A DNA stretch of 64,000 bases from Desulfosarcina sp963705435 (GCA_963705435.1 CAVPJR010000025.1:124001-188000); one strand, 5' to 3'. Positions 35,576-45,198 are shown, numbered from the stretch's first letter. Notes: generated by a model from the letters alone, not told the origin. A program made the numbers and translations.

Positions 35576-38500
35576 TCAGCCCGCCTTGATGGAATCCAGG
35601 TTCAGATCGTCCAGAAGCCGCATGGACGGATCGAGGCTCGCTTTGGGAAACCCGGTGATCTCCGACACCATATCCACCAGCATCCTGCTCAGTTCAGTGC
35701 GGTCAACTGCCGAAGGACCGTCCGCCCCCGGACCATTACCGCGCAACCGCTGGGCAGCGTCGACCAGGTCACCTAAAGCGGCATTGACCAGCAGGGCCGG
35801 ATCGGGAAACACCACACCGCAAGTCCTGGCAAAGCGGCTGATCAGGTCGCCGGCCTTGATGGAGTCCAGGTTCAAATCGTCCAGAAGCCGGGACTCCCGG
35901 GATAGGGTTTCGGGAGAGAACCCCGTCACCTCAGCCACCAGCTGTGACAAAATGGCCTGGGCCGACGCTGCGTGTCCGGCCGCCAGCACCCCTTTTCCTC
36001 CCGCATCGGCATCCACCAGCCGGGCGTCGGGGTCCCAGAAGCTGAGATCCGCCTGCACCACCCGGTTTAAAAAGGCCCCCCGCGATTCCAGGTAGCGAGC
36101 CACCAGTGCCTCGGGGACACCGCTGAAGGCCTCGGCCAGTAGGGTGTGGATTTCGTCGGTCGGCACGCTGGCGGAATCGACGTCCAGACTGTCGGTCCCG
36201 GGCAGTGTCTCACAGGGGTTGACCACGAAAGTTTTTTGATCTGCCGGCATAAAGGGACGGATCAGCCGGCTTTCAAAAAGCACCTCCCAATGGATCGGTA
36301 CACCCTGGGCAAAGACCGCACCAAGGGCGCGGTTCAGGTCCAAGGTGCCGCCGGCGGTTCCCTCCACCGGCAGGCATGCCGGCCCCGTTTCACCGAGAAC
36401 GTCTCCGGTGAGTCCGGTCAGCACGCGACCCGGCCCCATCTCGACGATCAGGTCACAGCCTGCCGCCATGTTCCGGGCCATACGAATGAAATCAACCCGT
36501 GACCGGATCTGCCGCGAGAAGTGTTCGTTCAGGGGTTGTCCGGGCGCTATCGTATCGCCGTCGATGCTGGAATAGATCCGGCACGCCGCCGTTTCCATCG
36601 GCTTCGAAAGCAAAGCCATATCGGCCACCTGCCGGGCGGCATCCGCGCACAGACGGCTGTGAAAAGCGCCGGAAACCGGCAGCACTCGTGCACTGATCCC
36701 ATTTTCCCGGGCAATTCTGACCATGGCTTGCACCGCCTCCGCTTCACCGGAAAGCACGGTCTGGCGGGGACTGTTGAGGTTGGCCACGGTGAGGTACCCG
36801 TTGGCCTGCGGTATCAGTGCCCGTGCGGTGGACGCGTCGCAACGCAGGCCGACCATGGCTCCCGACACGCCGATCTGACCCGACATGACCAGTCCGCGAC
36901 GGGCCGAAAATTCCAAAAGGGTGTCCGCATCGAATCCACCGGCGGCGAAACAGGCCGTCAGTTCTCCTAAGCTGTGTCCACCCACGGTTTCGGGACGGAT
37001 TCCCAAACGGGTGAAGAGAGCGAGCCAGAGCATGGAGGCCAGACAGATGGCCGGCTGGGCGTTTTCCGTTCGGGAAAGCGCGCTGAACCATCGATCCCGC
37101 GCTTCGGGACCGGGTGCCCGGTCGGTGTCCCGGAATATCAGTCGGCTCACCGGCATGCCGGTCAGGTCGCGGGTAATGATATCTGCCCGTTCGACGAGCG
37201 AACGCGCCCACGAAAACCGTTGCACCAGCATCCGGGCCATATTGAGCTGCTGAGCGCCCTGGCCGGGAAACAGGAATCCGATCCGCGGGTTGGCGAGGCC
37301 CATTCCCAGCCAGATGTCGGGCCCCAAGGCAACGGCCGGGCCAGCGTCATCGTCGGTCTCATCTCGCCGAAGGAACGTTTCCAGCTGGGTCAGCCGGGCG
37401 GTCAGGTCGTCGGGGCGGCCGGCGACGATGGCGGCCCGGATGGTTGCATCGGCCGGCAGCTGCCGGCTCAGATCGGCGGCAAGGTCGGCCAGTTCGGCCA
37501 CGCTGATGCCGTCGGCAGTCTTGATCAGGTCCGCCATCTTTTCCAGCATGGCGGCCTTGCTGCCGGCGCCCAGCACCAGCAATTCACTCTCCTGGGCATG
37601 CGCCATCAGCACCCCTTCATCCATGTGGGGCGCCAGTCGGTCGTCGGGCTTGTCACCGGAAACCAGCGTGATGTGGCAGTTGATGCCGCCAAAACCCATG
37701 GAAGAGACGCCGGCGGTCAGCTGCCTGTCGGCGGGTTCCTGCCGGCCCAGGCGAATGGGGTAGAGGCGCCTGGCATCCGTATCGAAGGCCTGGTGGGGTT
37801 CGATGCAGGCGGCGGTCGGGGGGACCACCCGGCGGTTGACCGCCATCACGGCCTTGAGCAGTCCACCGATGCCCGAGGCGGCCTTGGTGTGCCCGAGGAT
37901 GGATTTGAGAGAGGTGATGCCGCAGGGCCGCAATTGGCCGTGGGGGACCGGCGTCCGCCCCAGCACCCGGGCGATGGCTTCCAATTCGGTGCGGTCTCCC
38001 ACAGTGGTGCCGGTGCCGTGGCCCTCGATGAAATCCAGGTCTTCGATCCCATAGGGTGCATGCAGGTAAGCGCGTTCCAGGGACAGGGCCTGGCCGGAGG
38101 CGCTGGGCGCCGTAATGCCCGAACCGCCGCCGTCCGAGGAGATACCCCAGCCGTGAATCACTGCGTAAACCCGATCGCCATCCCGTCGGGCTGCGGCCAG
38201 GGGTTTAAGCACCATGAAACCGCAGCCCTCGCCGGGAATGAACCCTTTTCCGCCGCGGTCATACACCATCATATCACCATCGGTGAGTGCACCGGTTTTG
38301 GCAAAACCGATCAACTCGAACGGATCCAGGCTGACGTCCACGCCGCCCACGATGGCCAGGTCCAGATCCTGGTCCACCATGCGAGAGGCGGCATGGGCCA
38401 CAGCCAGCAGCGATGAAGAGCAGGCCCCGTCGACGGTGAAGCCCCCACCCATGAGGTTCAGGTGGTTGCAGATGCGACCGGCAATGGTATTGGAAAGCCC

Positions 38501-39079
38501 GCCGGCCAGGGTGTCCTCGTCCACCGGCGGGAAGACGGCGGTATAGCGATCCTTCAGGGTCCGGGAGAGCCGGCGAATCTGCCGGTCATCCATCCCCTGG
38601 GTCCGGGCGGCAACTTGCAGCGCCCGGCGGACAAAGGGCCAGCGCAGCCGCATGGTGTTGGCCCGGGTCTGCTCGCCGGTAAGCGTGTTGCCGATAATGA
38701 CGCCGGTACGCTCACCGGGCAGGGTCTCGCGGGTGTAGCCGGCATCGGCCACAGCCGCCAGGCTGGTTTCCAGGGCCAGCCAGTGTACGATATCCGTGGT
38801 GCGTACCGTGGAAAACGGGATTCGTCTGCCAGCCCAGTCGAAATCGAAACCGTCGATGACTGCGGCTTGGCGGCCATAGGTTTTGTCAGGCACTTTTTTG
38901 TCCGCATCATAGTAGTCAGCAAGCGGCAACCGACAATCCGGGATACGGCGGAACTGCCGCCGTCGGGTCAGAATATTTTCCCACAGTTGTCGGGGCGTGG
39001 CTGCGTCAGGATATCGACATGCCAGTCCAATCACAGCAATTGCCGGTGGTGATGACGGGTGCGTCATTTCCCCTCTCAC
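35576..39079 (-). CDS. Iterative enediyne-type PKS, 5' half: KS, AT, tandem ACP
   Basis: 1167 codons. KS (about 12-475) has Cys 220 in TVDGACSSSLLAV, His 354 in EGHGTGTT and His 397 in KSILGHTKAA. The text AIVGGVDVSLDPFELIGFAK and GEGCGFMVLKPL is typical of enediyne PKSE. AT (about 598-900) has Ser 703 in GHSLGE and His 807 in GAFHS, favouring malonyl-CoA. ACP1 has Ser 1073 in LDDLNLDSIKAGDLISR. ACP2 ends exactly at its second LDDLNLDSIKAG, where a stop interrupts the frame. A GTG at 39079 or ATG at 39067 may start it. The enzyme is cytosolic and would need the domains of the following ORF to reduce its polyketide chain. Confidence 0.85.
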   Translation of the reverse strand: MRGEMTHPSSPPAIAVIGLACRYPDAATPRQLWENILTRRRQFRRIPDCRLPLADYYDADKKVPDKTYGRQAAVIDGFDFDWAGRRIPFSTVRTTDIVHWLALETSLAAVADAGYTRETLPGERTGVIIGNTLTGEQTRANTMRLRWPFVRRALQVAARTQGMDDRQIRRLSRTLKDRYTAVFPPVDEDTLAGGLSNTIAGRICNHLNLMGGGFTVDGACSSSLLAVAHAASRMVDQDLDLAIVGGVDVSLDPFELIGFAKTGALTDGDMMVYDRGGKGFIPGEGCGFMVLKPLAAARRDGDRVYAVIHGWGISSDGGGSGITAPSASGQALSLERAYLHAPYGIEDLDFIEGHGTGTTVGDRTELEAIARVLGRTPVPHGQLRPCGITSLKSILGHTKAASGIGGLLKAVMAVNRRVVPPTAACIEPHQAFDTDARRLYPIRLGRQEPADRQLTAGVSSMGFGGINCHITLVSGDKPDDRLAPHMDEGVLMAHAQESELLVLGAGSKAAMLEKMADLIKTADGISVAELADLAADLSRQLPADATIRAAIVAGRPDDLTARLTQLETFLRRDETDDDAGPAVALGPDIWLGMGLANPRIGFLFPGQGAQQLNMARMLVQRFSWARSLVERADIITRDLTGMPVSRLIFRDTDRAPGPEARDRWFSALSRTENAQPAICLASMLWLALFTRLGIRPETVGGHSLGELTACFAAGGFDADTLLEFSARRGLVMSGQIGVSGAMVGLRCDASTARALIPQANGYLTVANLNSPRQTVLSGEAEAVQAMVRIARENGISARVLPVSGAFHSRLCADAARQVADMALLSKPMETAACRIYSSIDGDTIAPGQPLNEHFSRQIRSRVDFIRMARNMAAGCDLIVEMGPGRVLTGLTGDVLGETGPACLPVEGTAGGTLDLNRALGAVFAQGVPIHWEVLFESRLIRPFMPADQKTFVVNPCETLPGTDSLDVDSASVPTDEIHTLLAEAFSGVPEALVARYLESRGAFLNRVVQADLSFWDPDARLVDADAGGKGVLAAGHAASAQAILSQLVAEVTGFSPETLSRESRLLDDLNLDSIKAGDLISRFARTCGVVFPDPALLVNAALGDLVDAAQRLRGNGPGADGPSAVDRTELSRMLVDMVSEITGFPKASLDPSMRLLDDLNLDSIKAG

Positions 39080-39394
39080 TTTCTATTTTAAACTTAATAT
39101 CGAAGGGTTAGGCAGTCCTTGAAGCGCTGCTCAGCAATACGGGTTGATCCAGATACTTGTGAATATGAAAAATCTATGCCAAAATTCTAAAATCAGCAGA
39201 TATCGTTTGAAAATTAACCGAATCACCAACCATCGGCAGCCTTGTTTCCGATCCAACCGGATTTAGACACTCGCAAATAAATGCCGATTATGAGATAAAG
39301 CAGTCGTTGTGTTGGCTGTCGCCGGCACATGTGTTGACAATCGGTGTATCTTTTTAAGAACACGGTTATCATTCAGAAAATAGGAACATCGGGC
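39080..39394. other. Divergent intergenic region of the PKS
   Basis: The 315 bases between the PKS and the divergently transcribed unknown gene hold no reading frame of note. Both promoters must lie here. The region is AT-rich, but I could not assign -35/-10 boxes or a -24/-12 box, and no operator-like palindrome stood out. Confidence 0.5.
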
Positions 39395-41011
39395 ATGAAG
39401 CTGCGTACCTGTGTTTCACCGGCGGGGCGGTTTATCTTCGGCCTGCACCGGCCGCATTTCACCGCAGACAATTTTCGTGAAACGGATCGACTGGCCGACC
39501 TGGGCAGATTACCGGAGGGTAACCGTCACCGCAATGACGCCAATTTTCCTATTGGGCCGGTCCACGAACCGGAGGGGGACTGGATCTTCGAGGTTCCCAA
39601 CGCCTTCCCCTTCAGGGGAACCACCTACATCGGCAAGACATGGGCTGACGCCCGTGCACGCAAACCCGAGGCGATCGCACTGCCGGAGGCGCCGGAGATC
39701 TCTTTCTTTGACGGTCATTCCGATGAACGGGCGGCCACCCTGGCTATCCGCAGCCTGCCCCGACCGCTTCAGCTGGCGCTGGCGGTAACATCCACCGATG
39801 CCCGGGACCTGTGTTCGCTGGCCCATATGGCCTGCACCTTATGCTTGGATGAAATCAGTGGTCTCCCTTGGGGACTGGCCTATGAGAGGCGATCCGACGG
39901 ACGAATCAAGGCGGTGATTGCCGATGAGGGCCTGTTCGAAGCCGTGGCCAACAACCGACACCTGCCCCACGCGTATCAACAGGCGATGGTGCTTCGCCCC
40001 GGCACCCAGGGAGAGAGTGAGATCGTGGGTGAATGGTGCCAATCGAACCCGGACAGCCATGTGTTCGAGTACCTGCGCAGGAACTCCTACATCCCCTGGG
40101 GTCACTATGCCGCCAACATGGCCGACAACGCCGTGCGATACCGCTTGCAGGACCTGACCCTGCAAGATATGACCGGCATGCGCCACCTTTACTACCAACG
40201 AAGCTATTCCCGCTTGGCCGGCTTGTTGGGTGTGCCACCCGTGGCCAGCGGGCGAAGCCTGGCCATCGATGAATTGGAAATGCTGAGGCTGAAAATCTTA
40301 AGGGCGTTGAAGGGAGGTAAAACCCTTGACTTTGACCGGACCCTGTGGGGCTGGAATTACGGATTTGACTACGCACCCAGCGGATACCGCCTGCATGCCT
40401 CCCACCAGCAGATCCACCAGCAGTTCGCACTGATCCCGACCGAAGTGCCACTGGCCGCGGACGAGGGGTCCCTTCCGGCATACGCATGCGGGGATCTGGT
40501 AAGCGATTTCGTCAAGGAATTCCGTCATGAAACGGGAAAATGCTTTTTTGAATGCTATCAGCAAGCGATCATGGATAACCGGCGGATGGATGGAAACGCG
40601 CAACGCGAAAGGAGCCTGGTGGTTTTTGAAGACGATCGGATGATGCTCTTCGTGCCCAAGGCCCAGACCTCACAATGGGAGCTGAACCTGATGCCAAAAA
40701 CACCGGTGGGCAGCATCCTTGAGGCCGACACGCCCACGCGCCGATCACTGGACCGGGCCTTGTTGGCTGCCGTCAGCGTGCTGGGGGCCATGGGGGCACG
40801 CATGATCACCACCATTGAATATTCGACTTCAGTCGTCGCTGGCGATGCGGACCATCGCTTGCTGATAGCCTTTTTGCCCAGGCTGCCGGATTCCCCCGGA
40901 GCATTCAGTGAAGCCCAGTTGCGTTGGATCAGCGGGCACTACCCGGAAGATTTTGCCCTGGCCTGCCGACGCCATCTGCCTGATGGAAAGGACACACGCC
41001 AATGCCAGTAA
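39395..41011 (+). CDS. Hypothetical protein next to the PKS
   Basis: 538 residues from the ATG at 39395 (AGGA upstream); a start at 39344 is possible but adds no recognisable sequence. No signal peptide or membrane helix is evident. Noticeable stretches are WGWNYGFDYAPSGYRLHASH followed by QQIHQQFALIPTEVPL, which is His-rich and faintly recalls HIT/GalT-type nucleotide-binding enzymes, and FEDDRMMLFVPKAQTSQWEL. I do not recognise the family and assign no function. Divergent transcription from the PKS makes a linked role (tailoring, transfer or export partner) possible but unproven. Confidence 0.6.
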   Translation: MKLRTCVSPAGRFIFGLHRPHFTADNFRETDRLADLGRLPEGNRHRNDANFPIGPVHEPEGDWIFEVPNAFPFRGTTYIGKTWADARARKPEAIALPEAPEISFFDGHSDERAATLAIRSLPRPLQLALAVTSTDARDLCSLAHMACTLCLDEISGLPWGLAYERRSDGRIKAVIADEGLFEAVANNRHLPHAYQQAMVLRPGTQGESEIVGEWCQSNPDSHVFEYLRRNSYIPWGHYAANMADNAVRYRLQDLTLQDMTGMRHLYYQRSYSRLAGLLGVPPVASGRSLAIDELEMLRLKILRALKGGKTLDFDRTLWGWNYGFDYAPSGYRLHASHQQIHQQFALIPTEVPLAADEGSLPAYACGDLVSDFVKEFRHETGKCFFECYQQAIMDNRRMDGNAQRERSLVVFEDDRMMLFVPKAQTSQWELNLMPKTPVGSILEADTPTRRSLDRALLAAVSVLGAMGARMITTIEYSTSVVAGDADHRLLIAFLPRLPDSPGAFSEAQLRWISGHYPEDFALACRRHLPDGKDTRQCQ

Positions 41012-41241
41012 ATGCCCCATCGATAGTATTCTTTACCGGTGTTAATGCGTCGATCCATCAACCGGCGCGTCATAAAAAAAGGTTGCCAATCCGCAGGAAA
41101 TGCGGTTTATATGATCAACGGCATTCGCACTGGATCTGAATCTCCGGCACAGACGGTTCCCGTTGTCCCAGCTTACCCGGTTAGCGATTTCAATGCCCGC
41201 CAATCCATATTCTAATCGATATTAATCTGGACGGTTCTTGC

Positions 41242-41640
41242 ATGAGAGAAATGTTGATGCGCCTGATACAATTCAAGTTTCGCAAGCGGCGGCGGCACAA
41301 GGCGCGCACAGGCCTTTTCGTGACCTTTGACAACACCCTTTCCAGAAACCAGATCGGTGACATCCATATGGGCGGCCTGTCCTATTATTACGAGGATCAT
41401 GGTTTCACCATGGGCATGCGTGCCCACGCCCTGCGGATAGTAACGGCAGATGACCCCACCGGCATCAACCATATTCCCTTTAAGATCGTGTCCGACCGGG
41501 AAACCGGTTCGCTGCTTTTTAATAACAGGCGAATCAATCGCCAGGGCATTCAATTCAGTGGCCTGACCTTGGTCCAGAAGCGCAAGCTGAGGGATATCAT
41601 CCAACACTACACCCACGGACCGACCAATCCCGAAAATTAA
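41242..41640 (+). CDS. PilZ domain protein
   Basis: A 132-residue protein with one PilZ domain. RRRHKARTGLFV carries the arginine-rich c-di-GMP loop, DIHMGGLSYYYED the D/NxSxxG-like motif (Gly pair in place of SxG), and FSGLTLVQKRKLRDIIQHY the terminal helix. The replaced serine may weaken ligand binding. It is a stand-alone gene with 230 bases of unremarkable sequence upstream. It may start at the ATG at 41242 or 41257. Confidence 0.75.
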   Translation: MREMLMRLIQFKFRKRRRHKARTGLFVTFDNTLSRNQIGDIHMGGLSYYYEDHGFTMGMRAHALRIVTADDPTGINHIPFKIVSDRETGSLLFNNRRINRQGIQFSGLTLVQKRKLRDIIQHYTHGPTNPEN

Positions 41641-42069
41641 GGATCTCTGCCCATCTGACCGACCCGCCCCAACCCTTTTCCCGTGCATCGCTGCAACCAA
41701 AGCCGCCGACAGGGACCGATAGAGTCACTGGTTCGGGCGGTCATATGATTGCCCACCTCACGCCGTTTCAAGTCAATCCAAGTGCTTTGTGGCCCTTTAT
41801 CATCCGGGAGGTCTGCCGGCAGCCACCGTCTTGTCGTCAAGGTCCATGCCTGTCAGGCAACACCCTGCGGCAGTGAATGCAACGTGATCCGAAATTGGGG
41901 TCAAGAAGATCCCGTTCTCACCCACAAGCATCCTGCCAAAGGGCGGATAGCTGCCCGATCGGGAGCTGCAAACCCGATTTTAATGGCTTTAATTGTCTTG
42001 ACTTTGGCTATCTGCCGGCTTAATTTTTCCCGGCGAACGGCCGGAGTAGTGACAAGTTGCGCAATGTGA
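41641..42069. other. Intergenic region without clear gene
   Basis: About 430 bases between the PilZ gene and mobB. A 106-codon plus-strand frame at 41749 ends here with a hydrophobic patch but has no ribosome site and no family resemblance, so I do not call it. No terminator or operator was recognised. Confidence 0.45.
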
Positions 42070-42591
42070 ATGGAAAAGGAGCATATCTTGCCGCCTGTTA
42101 TCTCCATCGTGGGCAAGTCGGAATCCGGCAAAACCACGCTCATCGAACGACTGATCCCCGAGTTGAAACGCCGGGGCTATCGCATCGGCATAGTCAAGCA
42201 TGCCCATCACGGATTTGATATGGATCGGAAAGGGAAAGACAGCTACCGTCACAGACAGGCGGGCGCCGATACGGTGATGATCGCTTCCCCCGGCCAGATC
42301 GCCATGATCAAAGATGTAGCCAGTGAGTGTCTGGACGACCTGGTCCCATTCTTCGAAGATATGGACTTGCTGATCACGGAAGGGTTTAAAAGCGACCGTG
42401 CGCCAAAAATTGAGATTTTCAGGGTGGAACGACACCCACATCCCGCCTGCCTGGAAGACGACACCCTGATGGCCGTGGTTTCCGACACCCCCCTGGACGT
42501 GACGGTTCCCCAGTTCGCGACTGCCGACATCCAAGCAATCACTGAATTTATCGTGGCCAGATGTCTGCCCCACCCCCAGCGCAATAAGTGA
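42070..42591 (+). CDS. mobB: Molybdopterin-guanine dinucleotide biosynthesis adapter MobB
   Basis: A 173-residue P-loop protein. ISIVGKSESGKTTLIERLIPE contains Walker A. AHHGFDMDRKGKDSYRHRQAGA is the MobB signature, and DLLITEGFKSDRAPKIEI carries the Walker B-like aspartate and the family's ITEG. MobB assists MobA in attaching GMP to molybdopterin for DMSO-reductase-type enzymes. No molybdoenzyme gene is in the window. The gene stands alone. Confidence 0.93.
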   Translation: MEKEHILPPVISIVGKSESGKTTLIERLIPELKRRGYRIGIVKHAHHGFDMDRKGKDSYRHRQAGADTVMIASPGQIAMIKDVASECLDDLVPFFEDMDLLITEGFKSDRAPKIEIFRVERHPHPACLEDDTLMAVVSDTPLDVTVPQFATADIQAITEFIVARCLPHPQRNK

Positions 42592-42927
42592 TAGCCATCA
42601 CTGCCCCGTCGGCAGAAAACCCACTATGCCTTAAGGACTGCCGTCCAGGATCAATTCCGATCAGGCACCCCGGCAGAAGGGTCACCGGATCGGACCAGCG
42701 CAGCCGCATTCCTTCGGTCCTGGCCTGATCGTCGCTCTGGAATGAAATCGGCGTAGGAGAATCGGCGCTGCTCAAAGGCGATCCGATGCTCTCCCCGAAT
42801 GGCCTTTGCAAGGCGGGCGTGTTTTTGAACGTCCGTCGGTGTTTGATTTGCCTCGACCAGTTGTGTTAACGGTAACCAGAGACATCAGAAGAGATGGTCC
42901 ACACTTTATTGGAAAGCACCTCCGCCA
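42592..42927. other. Intergenic region with a start-less coding-like frame on the minus strand
   Basis: On the minus strand 42651-42884 is open for 78 codons and reads like protein: QTPTDVQKHARLAKAIRGEH, then RRFSYADFIPERRSGQDRR. It has no ATG, GTG or TTG start with a ribosome site. The RRSGQDRR motif also occurs, as RRTGADRR, in the small protein at 54805-55014. It may be a remnant or a gene with an unusual start. Nothing else was seen here. Confidence 0.35.
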
Positions 42928-44394
42928 ATGAATCTGAGATTTGGAATCACCGGGAAACTGCTCGTCTGGTTTCTCGTCATCATCGCTATTTTTTATGGTA
43001 CGATCCTGGTCCTATACATCAATGTCCAGCAGGTGGTCAGACTTTCCGGATCCATCGTGGCCAAAAATTATGCCATTGCCTCCGGGACGAAAAAGATGAT
43101 GGAAACCCTGCTGAGCATGGAAGAGAATAAACAGAAATACCTGCTGCTCAAAAAAGCCGACTACCTGGTCTTTTTCAATGAAGCGCAACGCGCCTTTGAA
43201 GAAAACCTGGCTCAGGTGATCCGACTGACCGCGATGGGCCATGACATTTCCGATGTGTGGCGGGACATCAGTCATGATTACGACACCTATCCCAACGCGG
43301 CGGAGGTTTACACCTATCTGAGCGGCAAGGTTAAAGACCCTGAAGCCGTAAATACCTTCTGGATCCCAGAAGCGATCGTCAACAGCTGGATCAGTGTAAT
43401 TTCCGACGAACGGCTGAAAAATGAGCTTGAAATCGAACAGGCCACACGGGAAGTGGATCGCAAGGGTCGGCTTTCCGCCAAAAACGGGCTCATCGGTCTG
43501 GCGGTCTCCAGCCTGGTGGGCTTTTTGGGCATTTGCTACATAGCTTATTCCATGATCCGCCCATTGCGCGAACTGATGGGTGGCATCCGGGAGATCTCCT
43601 CAGATCGGCTCAGCACCCCCCTTAAGGTCCGCAGCCAGGATGAATTCGGCGAATTGGCCCATGCCTTCAACGAAATGTCCAATCGCCTGCGCAAAGAGGA
43701 ACGCATGCGGTCTGATTTCATCTCCATGCTCAGCCACGAGATCCGCACCCCATTGACATCCATCCGCGAGTCAGTCAACATGATTCGGGAAGAGGTAATG
43801 GGCCCCATCAACAGCCGGCAGGAGAAATTCCTGGGAATCGCCAGCGCGGAAATCAGCCGTATCAGCGACCTGCTGAGCCATCTGATGCAGGCGTCCCGAC
43901 TGGAGCCCGGCCTGCTGAACATGCAGTTGGAGCCCATCGATCCACACACCTTTATCTCCGAGTGTGCCAAGAGCATCAAGCTGGCCGTCGAGGCAAAAAG
44001 CATCGATATGCGTATCCAAGTCCCCTCCCAATTGCCTCCTGTCGTCGGCGATCGCAAACAGCTTCAACAGGCCATGTTGAATTATCTGTCCAACGCCGTC
44101 AAATTTTCCGAACCCGGCACCCGTATCACCGTCGGCGTCCGTCAACACCGGTCGCAAAACCGCCTCTCCTTTTTCGTCAAAGACAACGGCCCCGGTATTT
44201 TGGACGAAGATCAAGCCTTTTTATTCAATAAATACTATCGGGGTCAGCGCGAACGCGAGCGGTTGGAGGGCGTCGGCTTGGGACTCAGCATTGTCAAAAA
44301 CATCGTCGAATCCCACCACGGCACCGTGTGGGTCAGCAGCCAGGTGGGCAAGGGAAGCACCTTCGGATTCACCCTGCCCAGCGCACCCGAGTGA
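42928..44394 (+). CDS. HAMP sensor histidine kinase, QseE/GlrK-like
   Basis: 488 residues. Transmembrane segments lie at about 10-32 and 190-212, with a helical periplasmic sensor domain between them (the region starting MEENKQKYLLLKKADYLVF). HAMP (about 213-265) follows. HisKA has MLSHEIRTPLTSIRESVN with phospho-accepting His 270, and HATPase has QAMLNYLSNAVKFS (N box), DNGPGI and GVGLGLSIVKNI. The gene order kinase - lipoprotein - sigma-54 response regulator is that of glrK-qseG-glrR (qseEGF) of enterobacteria, which respond to envelope or cell-wall cues. The downstream genes follow at 119 and 4 bases. Confidence 0.88.
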   Translation: MNLRFGITGKLLVWFLVIIAIFYGTILVLYINVQQVVRLSGSIVAKNYAIASGTKKMMETLLSMEENKQKYLLLKKADYLVFFNEAQRAFEENLAQVIRLTAMGHDISDVWRDISHDYDTYPNAAEVYTYLSGKVKDPEAVNTFWIPEAIVNSWISVISDERLKNELEIEQATREVDRKGRLSAKNGLIGLAVSSLVGFLGICYIAYSMIRPLRELMGGIREISSDRLSTPLKVRSQDEFGELAHAFNEMSNRLRKEERMRSDFISMLSHEIRTPLTSIRESVNMIREEVMGPINSRQEKFLGIASAEISRISDLLSHLMQASRLEPGLLNMQLEPIDPHTFISECAKSIKLAVEAKSIDMRIQVPSQLPPVVGDRKQLQQAMLNYLSNAVKFSEPGTRITVGVRQHRSQNRLSFFVKDNGPGILDEDQAFLFNKYYRGQRERERLEGVGLGLSIVKNIVESHHGTVWVSSQVGKGSTFGFTLPSAPE

Positions 44395-44513
44395 TGATGC
44401 CGGCTGATGGGTGTGAACAGCAATCGTGAATTTTCTTGAATTGTCGTGCGATGGGGATTAAATAGAGAGCGGTAATTATGGAAACGGGTGGTTGAACAAA
44501 AAGCGGGAACAAC

Positions 44514-45194
44514 ATGACAACTGCATGGATCCAATCATACCGCCTGACGATCATCCTGATCATTGTCATTGGTCTGTTTACAGGCTGCGCGTCCGTTTTC
44601 CGGGATTTTGACGACAGGATCAACCGAAAGCGTTTCGCGTCGGACTATGCGTCCTTTGATAATGCACTGTCGGTATATAAGGACGGTGATTTCAAACAGG
44701 CCATGGCGCTGTTCAGGACGATATCGACCTCAGGGACCCATGAAAAATTGGCCCGAAAGGCGTGGCTGGGGGAAATCTGCTGCCGCCTGATGCTGGCGGA
44801 TACAAAGGCGGACTATACCGTCGCCATTGGCCTGTGGCACGATTTTGGCCGATCTGCACCGGATAATGATGATGTCTGGGATATGGACCTGCTCGATCCA
44901 GTAATCGTTCGCATGGCACCCAAAAGCACCACTCGGGTGATCGAGATTTATCCGCCGGCAGCACAGAATTCCACCGACACCGCTGCCCCTGCCGACCAGC
45001 AGCAGATCGACCGACCGTCTCAAACCGATCAGGCCGCTATGAAAAAGAAAGCGGCGCAGGTGGATCGATTGCAGCGCCAGTTGGATGCAGTCGCAGCCGA
45101 AAACCGTTCCCTCAAGGAAAAAATCAAGGCGCTGGAAGCCATTGACCAGAATATCCAGAAGAAAAAAACGGAAATGGTAGCTCCCAGCGAATGA
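44514..45194 (+). CDS. QseG-like lipoprotein with coiled coil
   Basis: 226 residues with a lipobox LFTGCASVF near Cys 24, so probably a lipoprotein. After the lipidation site comes a TPR-like helical stretch (SVYKDGDFKQAMALFRTIST) and then a charged coiled coil (KKKAAQVDRLQRQLDAVAAE and on to the C-terminus). Sequence resemblance to QseG cannot be judged by eye. The position between a HAMP kinase and its sigma-54 response regulator and the similar size suggest the same role, modulating the kinase from the envelope. Confidence 0.65.
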   Translation: MTTAWIQSYRLTIILIIVIGLFTGCASVFRDFDDRINRKRFASDYASFDNALSVYKDGDFKQAMALFRTISTSGTHEKLARKAWLGEICCRLMLADTKADYTVAIGLWHDFGRSAPDNDDVWDMDLLDPVIVRMAPKSTTRVIEIYPPAAQNSTDTAAPADQQQIDRPSQTDQAAMKKKAAQVDRLQRQLDAVAAENRSLKEKIKALEAIDQNIQKKKTEMVAPSE

Positions 45195-45198
45195 AACT

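Noticed and set aside
36974..38416. 480-codon plus-strand ORF
   Set aside because: Antisense to the KS domain of the PKS and lacks any recognisable motif.
41749..42069. 106-codon plus-strand ORF with a hydrophobic stretch
   Set aside because: No ribosome site and no coherent protein features; the hydrophobic run is short and next to the mobB start.
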